From contig CM077116.1 of assembly GCA_039619475.1 (NCBI GenBank), forward strand, positions 376,514,188 to 376,578,187: 64,000 nt of DNA, read 5' to 3'. A program made the position numbers and the translations under genes. Below are positions 24,651-36,270 of this stretch, piece after piece. Below the pieces are notes generated by a model. That model saw only the letters and a program-made list of their open reading frames with translations. It searched no databases and was not told the origin of the DNA. Every line of letters begins with the position of its first letter. Within the stretch, counting starts at the first letter, position 1. The stretch comes from Icerya purchasi. Lineage: Eukaryota; Arthropoda; Insecta; Hemiptera; Monophlebidae.

Positions 24651-25379
24651 GATGATCTGATCCACTCGTTTATATCAGTTTTTCGTAATTTGATTTTTAC
24701 TCCTAAAAATAATTCTCTTTCATCACATGTGGCTAATTGTCTTGCTAAGTTCTCTTCTTATATTTATTCTTACCGAAAAAGTTCCAAACTTTTTTTCCGG
24801 CTTCTCTAGTTTTTCTTACCCTCCTGGTTAATCTTTCTTTTCTGCCACTATAAACTTTTTTTCTTACCTGAAATTTGCTAAACAGGAATTTACTCACACT
24901 ATTTACAGTCTATTTTCATAGTTTGATCTTTTCCAAAAGCCCTTATGGTGTTGCCTCCTCTTTTGTTCTCTCAGTTTCAGGGTACTGTGAATTATTTAAA
25001 TTACTGCCCTTTTGCCCGATCTTTCTCTTTGAGCTAACTGCAACCTTCTATTCAATTTTCTTTATTTCGTCTTCTCGCAATTCACGTAGTAAATACACTT
25101 AATAATGTCTGGCTTTAAAAATGTTCTCTTAGCTATCTGCTCCCCTGCTCTTTCCTACTTATGTTCTTTTTTTTCCTTAGAATTTTCCCGCTGGGGCGGA
25201 GTCTGCTTGACTTATGGCATGCTTCCAGCTCTTAATGGTCATTTACTAGGAATGGGTCCACTCCGACTTTGTTGACATTAACCGCGACAGCATCCATCCA
25301 TCTTCTTTTTGAGCCAATGTGGAACTTGATCGAATGTTTTTTTATGCGATTTCTTTATTGTCCAAACTCATTTTCTTGA
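24651..25379 (+). other. Pyrimidine-rich stretch, probable LINE remnant
   Basis: Strong strand asymmetry (C/T-rich on plus), as in the neighbouring family A copy. Short pieces such as FRLLAIHVVNTLNNV recall the FTAELxAI block of RNase H, but the frames are too broken to delimit. Confidence 0.35.
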
Positions 25380-25960
25380 TTTATGATCTCCATTCGAAAT
25401 ATTCTATTCAAATCGATTTTTTGTAGGTTTCCGGTCACGTCGGTATTGCTGGAAACGAACTAGTCGATTGTTTAGCCCGAACCGCAGCACAAAATAGTCT
25501 TTTTATCGAAAAGTTTTCAGCTCACTCTCCTTCTACTTGTCATTGGCGATTATATGGTGTCTGGCAGTTAACATCCTTCTCTAATCCTGTTTCGTTGTAC
25601 CTATTCATACTTTCACTCCCCAATCGTCCTTGGTTTTACAATTTTCCGTATCTTCGTCGTTCAATGATTTCCGCTATTTGTCGTCTATACTGGACGCACT
25701 CTTTATTGTCTTTCACTATTGTCCATTACACTTTCGTAGCTGCCACTTATTATGTGACCTCAATCGTATCCTGTTTAAATGTTCTTCCCTTTTACTTGAG
25801 CATTTGTATTTTTACCCCGAACTGCTGAAACTAAGAATCGTCCCGTACAGATCTTTCGTACTATCGCTTTCCTCGTTTCCTGTCCTAGTCTCTTGCTACC
25901 TTTATTTCCTTTTATAATCTTCTAAGTTTGCTGGGCTGACGCCATTTTTCGGCAAATCCA
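25380..25960 (+). pseudogene. LINE family A RNase H C-terminal region, decayed
   Basis: The frame reads YSIQIDFL, a stop where a Trp is expected, then VSGHVGIAGNELVDCLAR (25,400-25,486). This is the last conserved block of the RNase H domain (WVPGHxGIxGNExAD) with the final catalytic Asp region. It is followed by PWFYNF...ISAICRLYWTHS (25,626-25,710) and, in a shifted frame, CDLNRILFKCSSLL, the degenerate NHxFFEC end motif. RNase H in these LINEs removes the RNA template during reverse transcription. Stops and frameshifts show it is inactive. Confidence 0.7.
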
Positions 25961-26916
25961 AAAGTAGAGAGTAAAAAAGGGGAAAAAAAAGTCGATCCAA
26001 CTAGCAGGCAAATACATTGTTCTTTAATATTTATATAAGAATATATGTATGTATACAGAACTTTTTCACCAGCTCGTTCGTTAGATAAAATAATTTACTG
26101 TTTCAATCAGTTCCGATTTTATTTCGAATTTTATTGTACATTTATTTCAAAGCGTGACAGAAAAGCGTTACATGTTTCGCAATGATTCGTTTACACTAGG
26201 CGCGACATAAGAATGTCGTTATCATCGATGTTGTGTACAAACGAGTATAGCATAGCGGGGTGAAACGGCGTCCATGTAAGCCGATTGCTTGTAACTTGCC
26301 TATGAAAATACATATATTCTAAGTTGCTGTTATACGTGATATACGAAATTCAGCAATTTCGGCGATCGCTCACTGATCATAAAAAAAATGAGCAAATCGA
26401 CATTACGGTAAGGTCGGAAAATAGACGAAGATATTTCATTCGCGCTAACTGGTCTTCACTTTTGTCACTTTAGAAAATTCTCTTTGTTTTCGTCAAATAT
26501 AAGTCAATTTAGGACGGCTTACCTTCCGTCAGAAAAATTAAAGAACAGAACAAGACCGCGTCATTTTCTCGATCACTGTTAGACGCCTTCAACGTTCCGT
26601 CGCCAGCGTTTGATGGCTTATACAGCGAAAATAAATTTCCCGTAAACGAATTACCAACGTAGTATCTTGTTAGATGCCGTCCAGTTTTTACACTAACAAT
26701 TCACGTTCAATAAAGCCAGTCAACGATGGCTTATTAATTAGATTTTAACGCGCGTACATAAAACCTATTTCGGATGAGAAGTTACAAGTATTTTTTCAAA
26801 GTTAATATGCAATTCGTATTGATGATTTTTCTTTTTCGATGTTTATGATTATATTTGAGAACGAATTAGAATTCATTTAATATATAATAAATTATTCAGT
26901 TAAATATACTGAAATG
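25961..26916. other. Non-coding stretch
   Basis: No supported gene or repeat. Confidence 0.4.
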
Positions 26917-28012
26917 TTGGGAGTGCAAATTAGTTCGGTCGATTTTTTGGTGAAAAATGTATTTATTTTAGAACAAAATGAAAATGCACAGATTAATCAA
27001 AATAAAATGAATAAATTAATCGAACCATTACTGGCTACCACTTTTCGCTACTTCTCAGGTAATTTTCGAATTCCATCTCGAAGAAATGTCTCATCTTTTG
27101 AGGCGATCCAAGTTAGAAGTCAATTTTTAATTTCCGCGAAAGAAGTGAACCGCTTACTGCTGTATCTGTCGGAACAACAACCAGTAATCAGAAGGAGCAA
27201 TGTCCGGCGAATTCGGCAGGTGCAGTAAAATATCCCGCTTGAGCGTTTCCACATATGTTTTTACGACTTTTGCGACATGAGGCCGATAACTTTGTCATGT
27301 CTTTTTTGATTGTATTTCGGCCGGTTTTCTCGTAAAGCCCGGCTCAAACGGAGGATCAATTGTAGCCTATACCGATCGCTCGTAATGGAATCGCCAGGTT
27401 GTAGCAGCTCGTAGTGTACCACACACGCTTTTGGTCCTACCAGATACATGACCTTCGAACCATGAATGTTCGGTTTCGGTGTTGATGTTGAGGTCGATGG
27501 CAATAATTGACCGGGAATAGCCTAGTATTTTTTCTTCCATTTCTTCCAATGATTCTGCAAGCTTCTCTTGCGTTAGACTCGGATCTTCATCGAGTAATAG
27601 CTGCAATTCTTTGTCTTCAAATTTTTTTGGTTGTCCAGAGCGAGGCTTCTCTTCAACGCTGACGAAATCTCCATTCTTGAAACGTCGAAACTATTCCCTA
27701 CATGATTTATCAGTTGGAGCATTGTCACCACAAACTTCCACAAGTATTCGATGCGCTTCAGCCGCACTTTTCTTCCGATTAAAAAAGAAAACTAAAACCT
27801 CCCGCAAATGCTGCTTAGTTAACTCAAAACTTGACATATTCGACACAGTAAAACACAAGGTGGATCTGTACGAAACTGAACGCGATATAAACTTTACGTT
27901 ATTGACAGATGTCTAACCTTTCTAGAACCGTCGAAATCAGCTGTTACTATAAAACGTCCGTAACAGCCAGCGCCATCTTTTAAAAACGGACCAAACTAAT
28001 TTGCACTCCCAA
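26917..28012 (-). mobile_element. Degenerate mariner (Tc1/mariner) transposon
   Basis: A 24-bp terminal inverted repeat is present at both ends (TTGGGAGTGCAAATTAGTT... at 26,917-26,940 and its complement at 27,989-28,012), with a single mismatch. A TA follows the right end; the left flank is TG, a probable mutated TA target duplication. Total length is 1,096 bp, shorter than the usual 1.2-1.3 kb, in keeping with an internal deletion in the transposase. The transposase remnant runs on the minus strand. Confidence 0.9.
27016..27837 (-). pseudogene. Mariner transposase, broken copy
   Basis: Begins MSSFELTKQHLREVL at 27,837. This is the N-terminal paired-type helix-turn-helix region, with FNRKKSAAEAHRILVE and, after an in-frame TAG (27,691-27,693) where the family has Trp, FRRFKNGDF. 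LLDEDPSLTQEKLAE follows near 27,600-27,560. A deletion then removes the WVPHEL linker and first catalytic Asp region. Frame shifts later give YELLQPGDSI and SRALRENRP (27,290-27,400). The HDNARPH block is lost, but SPDIAPSDYWLF with the third catalytic Asp is still readable near 27,170-27,200. The family cuts and pastes via a DDD/D triad; this copy cannot. Similarity is closest to mauritiana-type mariners. Confidence 0.85.
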
Positions 28013-28057
28013 TAATGAAAACTATAAATTATATGATATAATCGGATTCATTATATT

Positions 28058-28125
28058 ATCTGGTTAGGCAGTGGTGTGTTTCATTCGGGTGGGGTCTGGT
28101 GGTCGGAATCCTGCACGATGAAACT
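28058..28125 (+). mobile_element. SINE family 3, tRNA-like head
   Basis: CTGGTTAGGCAGTGG is an A-box-like block. GGTGGTCGGAATCCTG at the B-box position is mutated from GGTTCGAATTCCG as seen at 32,113. No tail was identified. Confidence 0.45.
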
Positions 28126-30453
28126 TCCAAAAAGTTCACTATAGATTAATGTACACGGTTGGCGCGTTAAAAAAAAAAAAAAAAAAAAACAACAAACTTT
28201 TCGTTGATCGCATTATTCAATTTTAAATACGCTCTAGCCTAAAGCCTTTTGGACACCGGCTACCATTACAATTTTTTCACCTTTCCTCAGCGATACATAT
28301 ATGTATGTATTCGTAGCTAAAGCCCGAATTTCGAAAAGTTCTCATTTTCAGCTAGGATGCACGTTGAATTTTTTTCTGCAACACTATTTTGGTATCTGTT
28401 GTCAAAAAATTAAATTTAACACTACCATAAGACAATAAACAAGTGTATAAAAGTTTTCTTAATAAATGGATTTATTGCCATCACCCCTCGAAAAAAGTGT
28501 ATTTTATCTCCCGCAAAAATTGTAAAACTTGACAGTCACCAGTGTAAGGAGTGTGCTTAAAATTATATACGCAATTAATATACCAGCTTATTTTAAATTT
28601 GAAACGACTCGCACGCTCTGGGGGGAGGGGGGGGCTTTATTTTAATTTTTTCTCAATTAAATTAGTTCACTTTTAAATGGAATAATAAAATATAGTCCCC
28701 GCCGGCGAGATCAACCGTTAGATGTTTTTTCTATAAATTCTCATATGTCCCCCCATGATAACGCTGAAATCGAAAATTTAATGGTAAAAAGCGAACATAG
28801 GGTCAGTAATACGCTCTGTGTGACTTAATTTCTTCAAAGATAACGTATTATTCATGACCGCCGTCGTATTGCTTCAACTTCCAAATCCAGCCATGTTGAT
28901 TTGGAGCTTGCTGAAGACGAACCATACTAAATATATATACATATATACCATTTTAATTGTAATTCGCAGGAGTCCCTGCTTATCGTTTTTTGTTCAACGC
29001 GAATCGCGATGACTACAAAGAGAAAAAAAACTCGCGCAATTCGAAATACAATCGATACAAATCGGCAAAAATCCGTTAATAGCCGTTAATAGCCGTCAAC
29101 AGGTGTTCTTGGCCCTTGGCTTTTCTCTGTGGAAAGTCTGATTTTTAATCATCTCTTTACTGCCATTTACGAACGATAGTGATAACTTATCCGGTGATGA
29201 ATTGTACTGAGGGGCGTATATCGCTAAGTTGCCGTAAAAGCACATTCATCGGCACCTTAACGCGACGCTGCGGACAAATACGCTAATGAATATCGAAGAG
29301 TCGCGATAAAGTATCCCGCGAAAAAACAAGAACTCGCGGAAACCATAATAGTTAGCGAGATTTAATTTCCGAGCCGCCGAATACCCCGTAAGACGTAAAG
29401 TACACTGAGACCAGGCACAAAATGAAGAAAGCAGGTAATTGTTATAAACGGGAAGCAGTGCCTAAAGTTATCGAAGATATAGAGTCTCAACACATTTTCC
29501 GATTGCGATGTCGGCATTTATTTAACTTTTATTTCTACATTCGGACAATCTCTGATAGCCGACATACGCGTCAACTAGTTTCGGCGAACGTGCAGAAATG
29601 ATAAACATGTCTGCTATGCTATATCTATTCTCTGCGTGTATGTATTAAAAGATGGTCGAAATGTGCAATTTTTTTTTTCTTTTTCGGCATTTTTATCCCT
29701 TTCAATTGTGTAGCATTCTTTTCGGAATTTCTAATTCAATATTGCTGAAATTTTTTAAAAAATTTAAATTTTGACTTTTAACATTGTGAATTACCCTTCT
29801 TTCTCCACGGAGTTTCTACAATTCTTGAGGAGTTACCGTCCTTCTAAATAATAAGTCGCCTTGAAGGATTTTCAGTAAGAAATATTTCCGCATTTTAGTT
29901 GAAAAAATGTTATTTTTCTTGCACGAATTAAATTCAGCTTCTGCCTGCTGCAACTCACGAAGGTAGAATTTTGACACTGCTCCAGCCCACCATTATTCAC
30001 GGTGTGTTGGCAACAGCTATCTAATATGTCGCGTAGTCGTCATTCGAAAGTAAAACTTTAAATATTAAAAATATGTATTGCGTGGTAAAAAGAATGTATA
30101 CATATTTTTCAGTTAAGGAAAGGAGAAGGAACAGGAAGATGCTTTTTCTGACTTTTATAACTGTTAGGCTCCATAAGCGAACCGTTTTTTTAGTAATATT
30201 AATAACTCGTGTATGAAAACAAAAAAAAAAAAAAAAAAAAAAAAAAGTGGCAAATTAATATAAAACTGGTTCATTATTTTAAATGTAAAATAAAACGAAA
30301 ATTACATTACTTCATCACAAAAAAGGAGGAGGCTGAAGGAAATTTAAAATATAATTCATAGATATACAAAACTGAGTAACGAGTTTGCTGAAATTTTGTG
30401 GTGCGTTTTATACACATTTTATGTCGTTCACGCTCGACTTTCGCCAAAACCCC
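28126..30453. other. Non-coding stretch
   Basis: Contains a poly(A) at 28,168-28,189 and a poly(A) of about 26 bases at 30,221-30,246, a G-rich patch at 28,621-28,634, and a threefold 10-bp repeat CCGTTAATAG at 29,072-29,100. No gene supported. Confidence 0.4.
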
Positions 30454-30467
30454 GGGGGGGGGGGGGG
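30454..30467. repeat. Poly(G) tract, 14 G
   Basis: Preceded by CCC, so it also forms a short CCCGGG junction. Lies just beyond the 3' end of a minus-strand SINE. Confidence 0.9.
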
Positions 30468-30469
30468 TG

Positions 30470-30764
30470 ATATTTATAAGAAATGTACTGGACTATTCGA
30501 ACCGTTCCATTTGTTACATTTACCCGATTGTCAGTTGAAGTCCCATATTGTCATCGAGGATTGTGACGTTAAGGTTTACAGTTGGATCTGAAGAGAATAT
30601 TAGTACCAGTTCCCCTTTTCTCGAACGACTTACATTCCCAGATTTCTTTGGCACCCAGTTATTTTAGGCTGGGTAAACAACTTGGGAACGAGGCAAACTT
30701 CCGAAATCCCATGATACCTCTGCTTTGGTAGCTAAGAACCTTAACTACTAGGCTACCGCGCTAA
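30470..30764 (-). mobile_element. SINE family 1, near full length
   Basis: On the minus strand the head reads GCGCGGTAGCCTAGTAGTTAAG (30,743-30,764, shown to the A box), the A box of a tRNA-derived promoter. It continues through ACCCAGCCTAAAATAACTGG and AAATCTGGGA to GGAACTGGTAC, matching the copy at 54,537 block by block. The B box has decayed (GGTATCATGGGATT). The 3' tail is poorly defined. Confidence 0.7.
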
Positions 30765-32070
30765 CATCTAATCGTCAGTAATAAATAATAACATTTAACT
30801 AACGTTTAGCTAAGATGAAAAAGTAAATGAAAAATTTACAAACAGAGCCGAAATTTGTTCACATCATAATTAAAAGGCGTGGAAGAGTTTAAACTTGTAT
30901 TTCGGATAATTCTTTGATCGAGATTAGTAATAAACTTTTTAAAACGGCGATTTCTTTTTTTCCGGCTACCCGGAGAAGTTGAATAGTTTCCCGACTATAA
31001 CAGTTCGCATTGGACGCGGCATAAAACCCTAATTATTCGCCTATCACAAAACAGTGCTATCCGCTTTTATAGGAAAACTGTAAAATTCAGGTCAAATTTT
31101 ACGAGCGTTTAAACAATTTTTAAAGGCATATATTCGCGCAATTATTAAAGTCAGGTTAACTGAACAATTACTTATATCTAAAGTTTCATTATCTACATTA
31201 CTCGCAATTAAGGTGGACTTGTTAAAACAGTAAAGAGTATTACCGAACCTATAAAAACAATCGAATAATAACTGTATTTAACCCTTCATGAAAAAATGAA
31301 TGTAAGCTGACAGTGTAATCGTTTTCTTTCAGGGAAATTATGTTTCCATCGCTTCCGCCTAGAATTAATTTATTTATTTATTTATTATCGGTCTCCTTGA
31401 TAAAATTTTACAACTTAAATATGAAATATTACACGTGATTAATATTAAATCTAATAATAGGTGAAAGCCCTAAAAGCAGGCATTGTTCGAGCTCATTCGA
31501 GAGCAGTGACTAAATTTTCCCTACTTACGTCATTTAACCGGTAATGATGATGAATGAGCCGAGTTCGGTAGTTTCGGTATGCGTTCATTGTTTATTTTTA
31601 AATGTATTCTTAAAGCGTTGTTGGTCGTGAATTTTCGTTAGTTTATAATAACAGCTTTTATTCTAAAACGCCCGCGCGTTTATCATCTTTTTGGATACAT
31701 TTTCTTTGATCATTTAGTTTTGCTCTTTAGCATTCCGTCAGTTTCACGCTATTTATTTAATCAATAAACTCCATCTAATTACCCGTTCGCTCGCCGGCAT
31801 TTTTATTATATTCAAATTTACATTATAGACAGTTAATGCAATTAAACAGAAATTATAAAAAATATTAAAATATTATAAATACCGCCATGTTTCGCGGTAA
31901 CAAACTACACGTAATCATGATGTAACAATTTGAATGTAAAAAATTGTTTTTTAATTTATGTTCCTTTTAACCCCGTTCCGCGCGCTGCTGTTGTTTTTTT
32001 GTGTTTCCGATAAAGATGGCTTTTAATTTTTCAAAATTAAATTTTTAAAAATCAGTTTTACACATACCGT
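30765..32070. other. Non-coding AT-rich stretch
   Basis: A short (TTTA)n lies at about 31,367-31,386. No gene or repeat family recognised. Confidence 0.4.
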
Positions 32071-32150
32071 TCAATCGCTGTTTAGACAGTGGGGTTTCCT
32101 TTGGGTAAGACCTGGTTCGAATTCCGCCGCTGCGCATTGAAAATATATAA
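32071..32150 (+). mobile_element. SINE family 3, best-preserved head
   Basis: TGTTTAGACAGTGG (A-box region, about 32,080-32,093) and GGTTCGAATTCC (32,113-32,124), a perfect B box, are spaced as in tRNA genes. It is followed by an A/T-rich tail with AAATAAAATAAATAAATA. The intervening bases do not fold into a standard tRNA cloverleaf, so it is a tRNA-derived repeat rather than a tRNA gene. Confidence 0.55.
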
Positions 32151-32199
32151 CATAAAATAAAATAAATAAATACCTTAATAACAAAGAAAATTAGTATTA

Positions 32200-32261
32200 A
32201 ATAATTTACTTTAATAAATTAAAATAATTTACTTTAATAAATTAAAATAATTTACTTTATA
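32200..32261. repeat. 22-bp minisatellite, about 2.8 copies
   Basis: The unit TAATTTACTTTAATAAATTAAA repeats head to tail with the last copy truncated. It directly abuts the 3' end of the Penelope-like copy and so may be part of that element's 3' terminus. Confidence 0.8.
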
Positions 32262-33060
32262 AACGTTTTCGGGCTATACCATCAGCTAACAATAGAGTTA
32301 GTACACTTAGATAAAACTAAAAACCAAATTGCAAAGAAATATTGGCACTATATGTGTATATAAAGGAAAATAATGGATAGCGGCAGAAATGATTGGCGAT
32401 AACATGTTTACAGATAAGTTAAAGGCGGTAAAATACACATAAAAACCAAAAGCGAGACTTTAAAAAGTAACAAAGAAAATTTAATCGGGGACAAAATATT
32501 CAAAACCAAAATAAGAACATATACAGAATAAGTTACAATTTTTGTACTAAATAATAGTTATTAATATTATTTGCACTTGGTCATTTAAGAGATCCTATTT
32601 TTATATTTATTTATATAATAATTTTCAGCTATATTTTCATTAGGTTACCTTTATTATAAGAAGGCAAGATTGTTACCGTATTTTCCAGAGAATTAGGTTT
32701 ATGTTTATTTTTTAATAGATGTTCAGCGTAATATGTAGATTTATCGATTTCATTATTATTAAAAATGATTTTACCTGTTTTTCGTGTCTGCACTTAATTT
32801 TCCTACCCGTTTGACCAATGTAAGATTTTTCACGATCTGTGTATTTTATTCTATATACACCAACTACTTCCATAAATATTATTAAAAGTATATAATATAT
32901 TTTTTAAATTATTTTTAGTTTTAAATGCTACATTTAATCCTTGTTCTTTAAACATATCGGTTAATTTACATATATTATTATTTATAAAAGTGAATATTAT
33001 CCAACTTTTATTATTATTATTCTTTGTTTTTTGCATATGTTCTGATTTAAATTTTATTAG
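32259..33060 (-). mobile_element. Penelope-like retroelement, 3' part
   Basis: Reading down the minus strand: FKEQGLNVAFKTKNNLKNIL (about 32,880-32,945), the block that joins the RT to the nuclease, then the GIY-YIG region, about 250 bases of UTR, and the end TGATGGTATAGCCCGAAAACGTTTATAAAG (core given). The same end is seen at 14,292-14,320 and 50,670-50,700. The RT domain is not recognisable upstream. This is the most extensive Penelope-like copy in the window. Confidence 0.75.
32640..33036 (-). pseudogene. Penelope-like linker and GIY-YIG endonuclease, frameshifted
   Basis: The first frame (33,036 to 32,851) ends NNIYGSSWCI at a stop. A shift of one base restores GVYRIKYTDREKSYIGQTGRK (about 32,795-32,862), with both tyrosine motifs of the GIY-YIG fold (GVY, YIG). 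The next part (CRHEKQ, then ...YYAEHLLKNKHK in another frame) holds the Arg-containing helix. At least two frameshifts make it non-functional. Compared with the copy at 13,841, this one keeps the first half of the domain. Confidence 0.75.
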
Positions 33061-33448
33061 TGTAGATTAATCTATCATTTGTTCATCGTAACGATTACTC
33101 TTTTGCCAAATTCTTTATTAATTTTATTTCCATTTGTTTTTTTATTTTCAGTCGTAGGAGTAGTAGCGTTGACGTAAATTTTCTCTACTAACATCGCTAG
33201 TTTTTATATTCGTATAATTGTTCTCATAATTGGTATTTTAAAAAAATAAATAAACAAATAAAGATTACATTTTCGGTTTTACTGAAGGCAGCGATTAAAA
33301 TTATAATACATGTAATGGAATAAAAATCAATCAATTTAAATTAACACAAAATTCACAACCAACTCTATACGATGAGAGTGCATTTAAAAGTAAACAATGA
33401 ACAACTACTGCAGAATGAAAATATTATCGTAAACTCGGCTCTCTGACA
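33061..33448. other. Non-coding stretch
   Basis: May include further decayed Penelope sequence up to about 33,130; otherwise nothing recognised. Confidence 0.35.
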
Positions 33449-33522
33449 TTACTGGTCAGATGGTCTAAGTAGCGGAATTGAAATTTGGCCACTACTCATT
33501 TAAGTCGGTTTCGAATCACTCT
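33449..33522 (+). mobile_element. tRNA-like repeat (family 4)
   Basis: ACTGGTCAGATGGTCTAAG resembles an A box of Leu/Ser-type tRNA, and GGTTTCGAATCAC (33,507-33,520) a B box with one extra T. Spacing is right for a tRNA-derived head, but no acceptor stem pairs, so a functional tRNA is unlikely. Confidence 0.4.
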
Positions 33523-34044
33523 TTTAAAATGTCTCGATGTCCGAGTCATTTATATTCCATCTCATTTTCTGTCTCCTTCTACTGTCGCTACTTCTGAGAG
33601 GCATCTTTCGTTATCCAAGCTTTATGATAAAATTTTGGTTGCATTTAATCTTTAATTATTTTACGTTATTTGCTGGCATTAGCTCAAAGTTAGACATAGG
33701 TAAGAGTAGAAAAAAGCACAACTATTTAAAACTAACTGCTACATATCAATTTTTACAAATTTTTTCTAAAGACCAGAACTTTTGTCCAGTCAATGTATTT
33801 TAAATTTTTTTTTTCTACTTACCCAACTTTTGCTGCATTTACTATTGCCCAATTTTGCTGTCTCTCGCTAGTATTTTTCTTCTGTTCATTAACACACAGG
33901 CTTTTCATATATATATATATATTTTTTTTTTTTTTTAAATTATTAATTAATGCTTATAATTCATATTTTTTACGCTATTATCAGAGCTATATTAATTATT
34001 TAACATTCCCCCACTTAAGTCAGTTTCCTAAAAAAAATTTTTTT
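33523..34044. other. AT-rich, T-rich non-coding stretch
   Basis: Includes (TA)n plus a T run at about 33,908-33,936. Hydrophobic open frames here are products of T-richness. Confidence 0.4.
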
Positions 34045-34145
34045 TAGGGAGGCGCATTAACTATAGATATCTTAACACAGAGCAAGTAAAAATTTTCAAC
34101 GTTTGCCTAACCCGAACTACGCGACGGTAGCTAGGCTACAATAAA
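34045..34145 (-). mobile_element. SINE-like repeat (family 5) fragment
   Basis: On the minus strand it begins GTAGCCTAGCTACCG and ends TGTGTTAAGATATCTATAG...GCGCCTCCC plus A run, sharing both end blocks with 16,565-16,735. Confidence 0.4.
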
Positions 34146-35929
34146 TGGGATTTTTACTTCTATTTTATTATTAAAATATTTCGGCTTATTTATATCTATC
34201 TGTTAATATCCTAACCATCAGGTCCGCATTCATATCTTTTATCAAAGCCGCGTGATTTTATATATACGCATATTAACAAATTGTACACCATTTCTCTAAT
34301 TTTCATGATAAAACCAGAATCATATATAACAGTTCCGCACAGAGGTCGTTTAATTATATTTTATTCGGAAAGAACTTGATTTATTTTTATTTTTTTTGCC
34401 ATTTTGGCTTTCTCTTTGTATTTTTCTGAGACGAGTGCCTCCTCGGCTTGTGGGAATTTATTTTCGTTTTTTTTTCTTCTATTTCATACGCAAGGTTAAT
34501 AAACAGAATTATAGAAATTTCCGTGCTTTGCTCGCAATATAGACCAGAGGATCGCAAGTTGTTAAATTATTTGTTCTTTTTTATAAAATCGCTATTGTTC
34601 TTTTAATAGTAGTCGGCGATTTTTTAAAATTACAGTATCCCCCGGGTGTTCGGTTTTAGTTTCGATTTTACAAATAGAGAAACGTGGTTACTTTTTTAAT
34701 TTTCATATTTCGGCAAGGCAAGTACTCGTAAAATTCGTTTAAAACATTCTTATCTCTTATTTGAATAGAATTAAAGTTTTTACGATTTCTTTATTTCCGC
34801 CGTAGCGTTTTTTTTCTTTTTAACTGTTGCGCTGCATTTCTACTAATGAAATTACGCTGAGAAGCAATATAATAATTTTATCGAAGAGCAAAATAATGAG
34901 ATAACAATAATGAAAATGAAAAATTCAGTGTACTTTGTCCTGTTCTGAAAGTACTTCGTATTTTTAAATGCAACCAGTAGTGATCGCCCTAGACCGACTC
35001 TGTCTGTCGGAGGGAGGACTTCGAGATCGTTTCATTTTCGTTCGAGACGTTCGGCTTCCTTGTACCACCCTTATTTCTTTTGGGCTGCTGAGATGTAAGG
35101 ACTCCGTCTTATTTGCAATAGTTAAACTTTTTGTAGTGAGATAACCGATATTCCTTCCGTAAGTAAATTCATAAACACAGACATTTCGCTGAAACACAAT
35201 AGCGTATGATGTTTCGAATGAATTTTTTTCTTCGAAGCTGCGAGTAAAATAAAACAAAAGAAAATCCGAAAATATGGCAAAGATTACGGTGACCATTAAA
35301 TAAAAGTGAAAAAATATTTATTAACGAAATTTCGGCAAACATTTGCAAATTTTTTTCTCCCTCGATGGTGAATATGATATGAATTTTTTCCCGCCGAATG
35401 AACTTACTAGTCCTTTCGAGGATTTTTCTATACTGTAATATTTTAAAAACAAACAACGCAGAAATAACAACGTTCGTCTAATCAAAAACAGAGCGATAAC
35501 TGAATACCACGGATAAGTTTAAAAATAGAATTGTTGACTACTACTGTTAAAAGAACGGCCGCGATTTTATATAAAACAACAGCTCTCTTAATAACACCGG
35601 TGATTCCCTCATTTACATATCGATATGACAAGCAAAACACGCAAATTCATATAGAGTTCTCTTTATTATTCTCGCTTGCAAACCAAAAAAAAACAAAAAA
35701 CAAAAAAACAATCAAATCTGAAAAGTGAACCCGATACATTCGTCCTCCCCGGGTAATGTTAAATCATTTAGGGTCGTATTTGCGCAATATTAACTAAGTA
35801 CGCGCTATATAATGTTACCAGCGAATTAGATATTTCTCGTCTTTTATCTTAATGTCAAGGTTCGCACGCATTTATTTTTCTTTGTTTCCCTCCCTTTTCC
35901 CTTTGTTGTGATATTTTTACCTTGTTTAA
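34146..35929. other. Non-coding stretch
   Basis: No family is recognised in any frame. A minus-strand frame (34,964-35,296) ends with an arginine/serine-rich tail (KMKRSRSPPSDRQSRSR) that is unusual in composition, but nothing else supports a gene. Confidence 0.35.
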
Positions 35930-36270
35930 TCGGTGGGGCGGGGGGGGGGGGACAAGAAAGAAAAAAGAACCCATACTCAACTACTTCAATTTTTACTCAA
36001 GTATAAGGAATTTTTTTCGACAGGACAGAAAGGTTACAGGAATAATAGCAGGACAAGGAAATGAGAGTATGGAGAATGGGCTGAAAGGAGCAGGTCTCTC
36101 TATTAATAAAAGTGACGAATCAGCAGCGTTGAATGATTTAAACAAGATATGATCGACATATCGGAAACGAAGTGGAAGGGTGCAGAAAATGGAGAAGATA
36201 TAAGTGAAAAAAAGCGGTGAAGGAACTAAATTGTCCAAAGTATAGACGACAGATGAAATCTGCAAAAAAG
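35930..36270 (-). mobile_element. LINE family A, 3' end, minus strand
   Basis: The minus-strand frame (36,265-35,993) reads RYVDHILFKSFNAADSSLL, the degenerate NHxFFEC block. PFSILSFPCPAIIPVTFL follows, matching the AFILSLLTPAIIAIIVSF end of the copy at 38,066-38,308. A C run (the G run at 35,940-35,951 on plus) closes it, as at 38,354. The expected Cys of the end motif is replaced by Ser. Confidence 0.65.
35940..35951. repeat. Poly(G) tract, 12 G
   Basis: Lies at the 3' edge of the minus-strand LINE copy. Confidence 0.9.

Noticed and set aside
26914..27228. Plus-strand 104-codon frame
   Set aside because: It lies antisense to the 3' part of the mariner transposase remnant.
32071..32150. 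Functional tRNA gene
   Set aside because: Perfect B box but no cloverleaf; the same block is repeated three more times with decay.
34964..35296. RS-rich C-terminal frame as a splicing-factor-like exon
   Set aside because: Only a short arginine/serine stretch; the rest is low-quality sequence and no splice signals support it.
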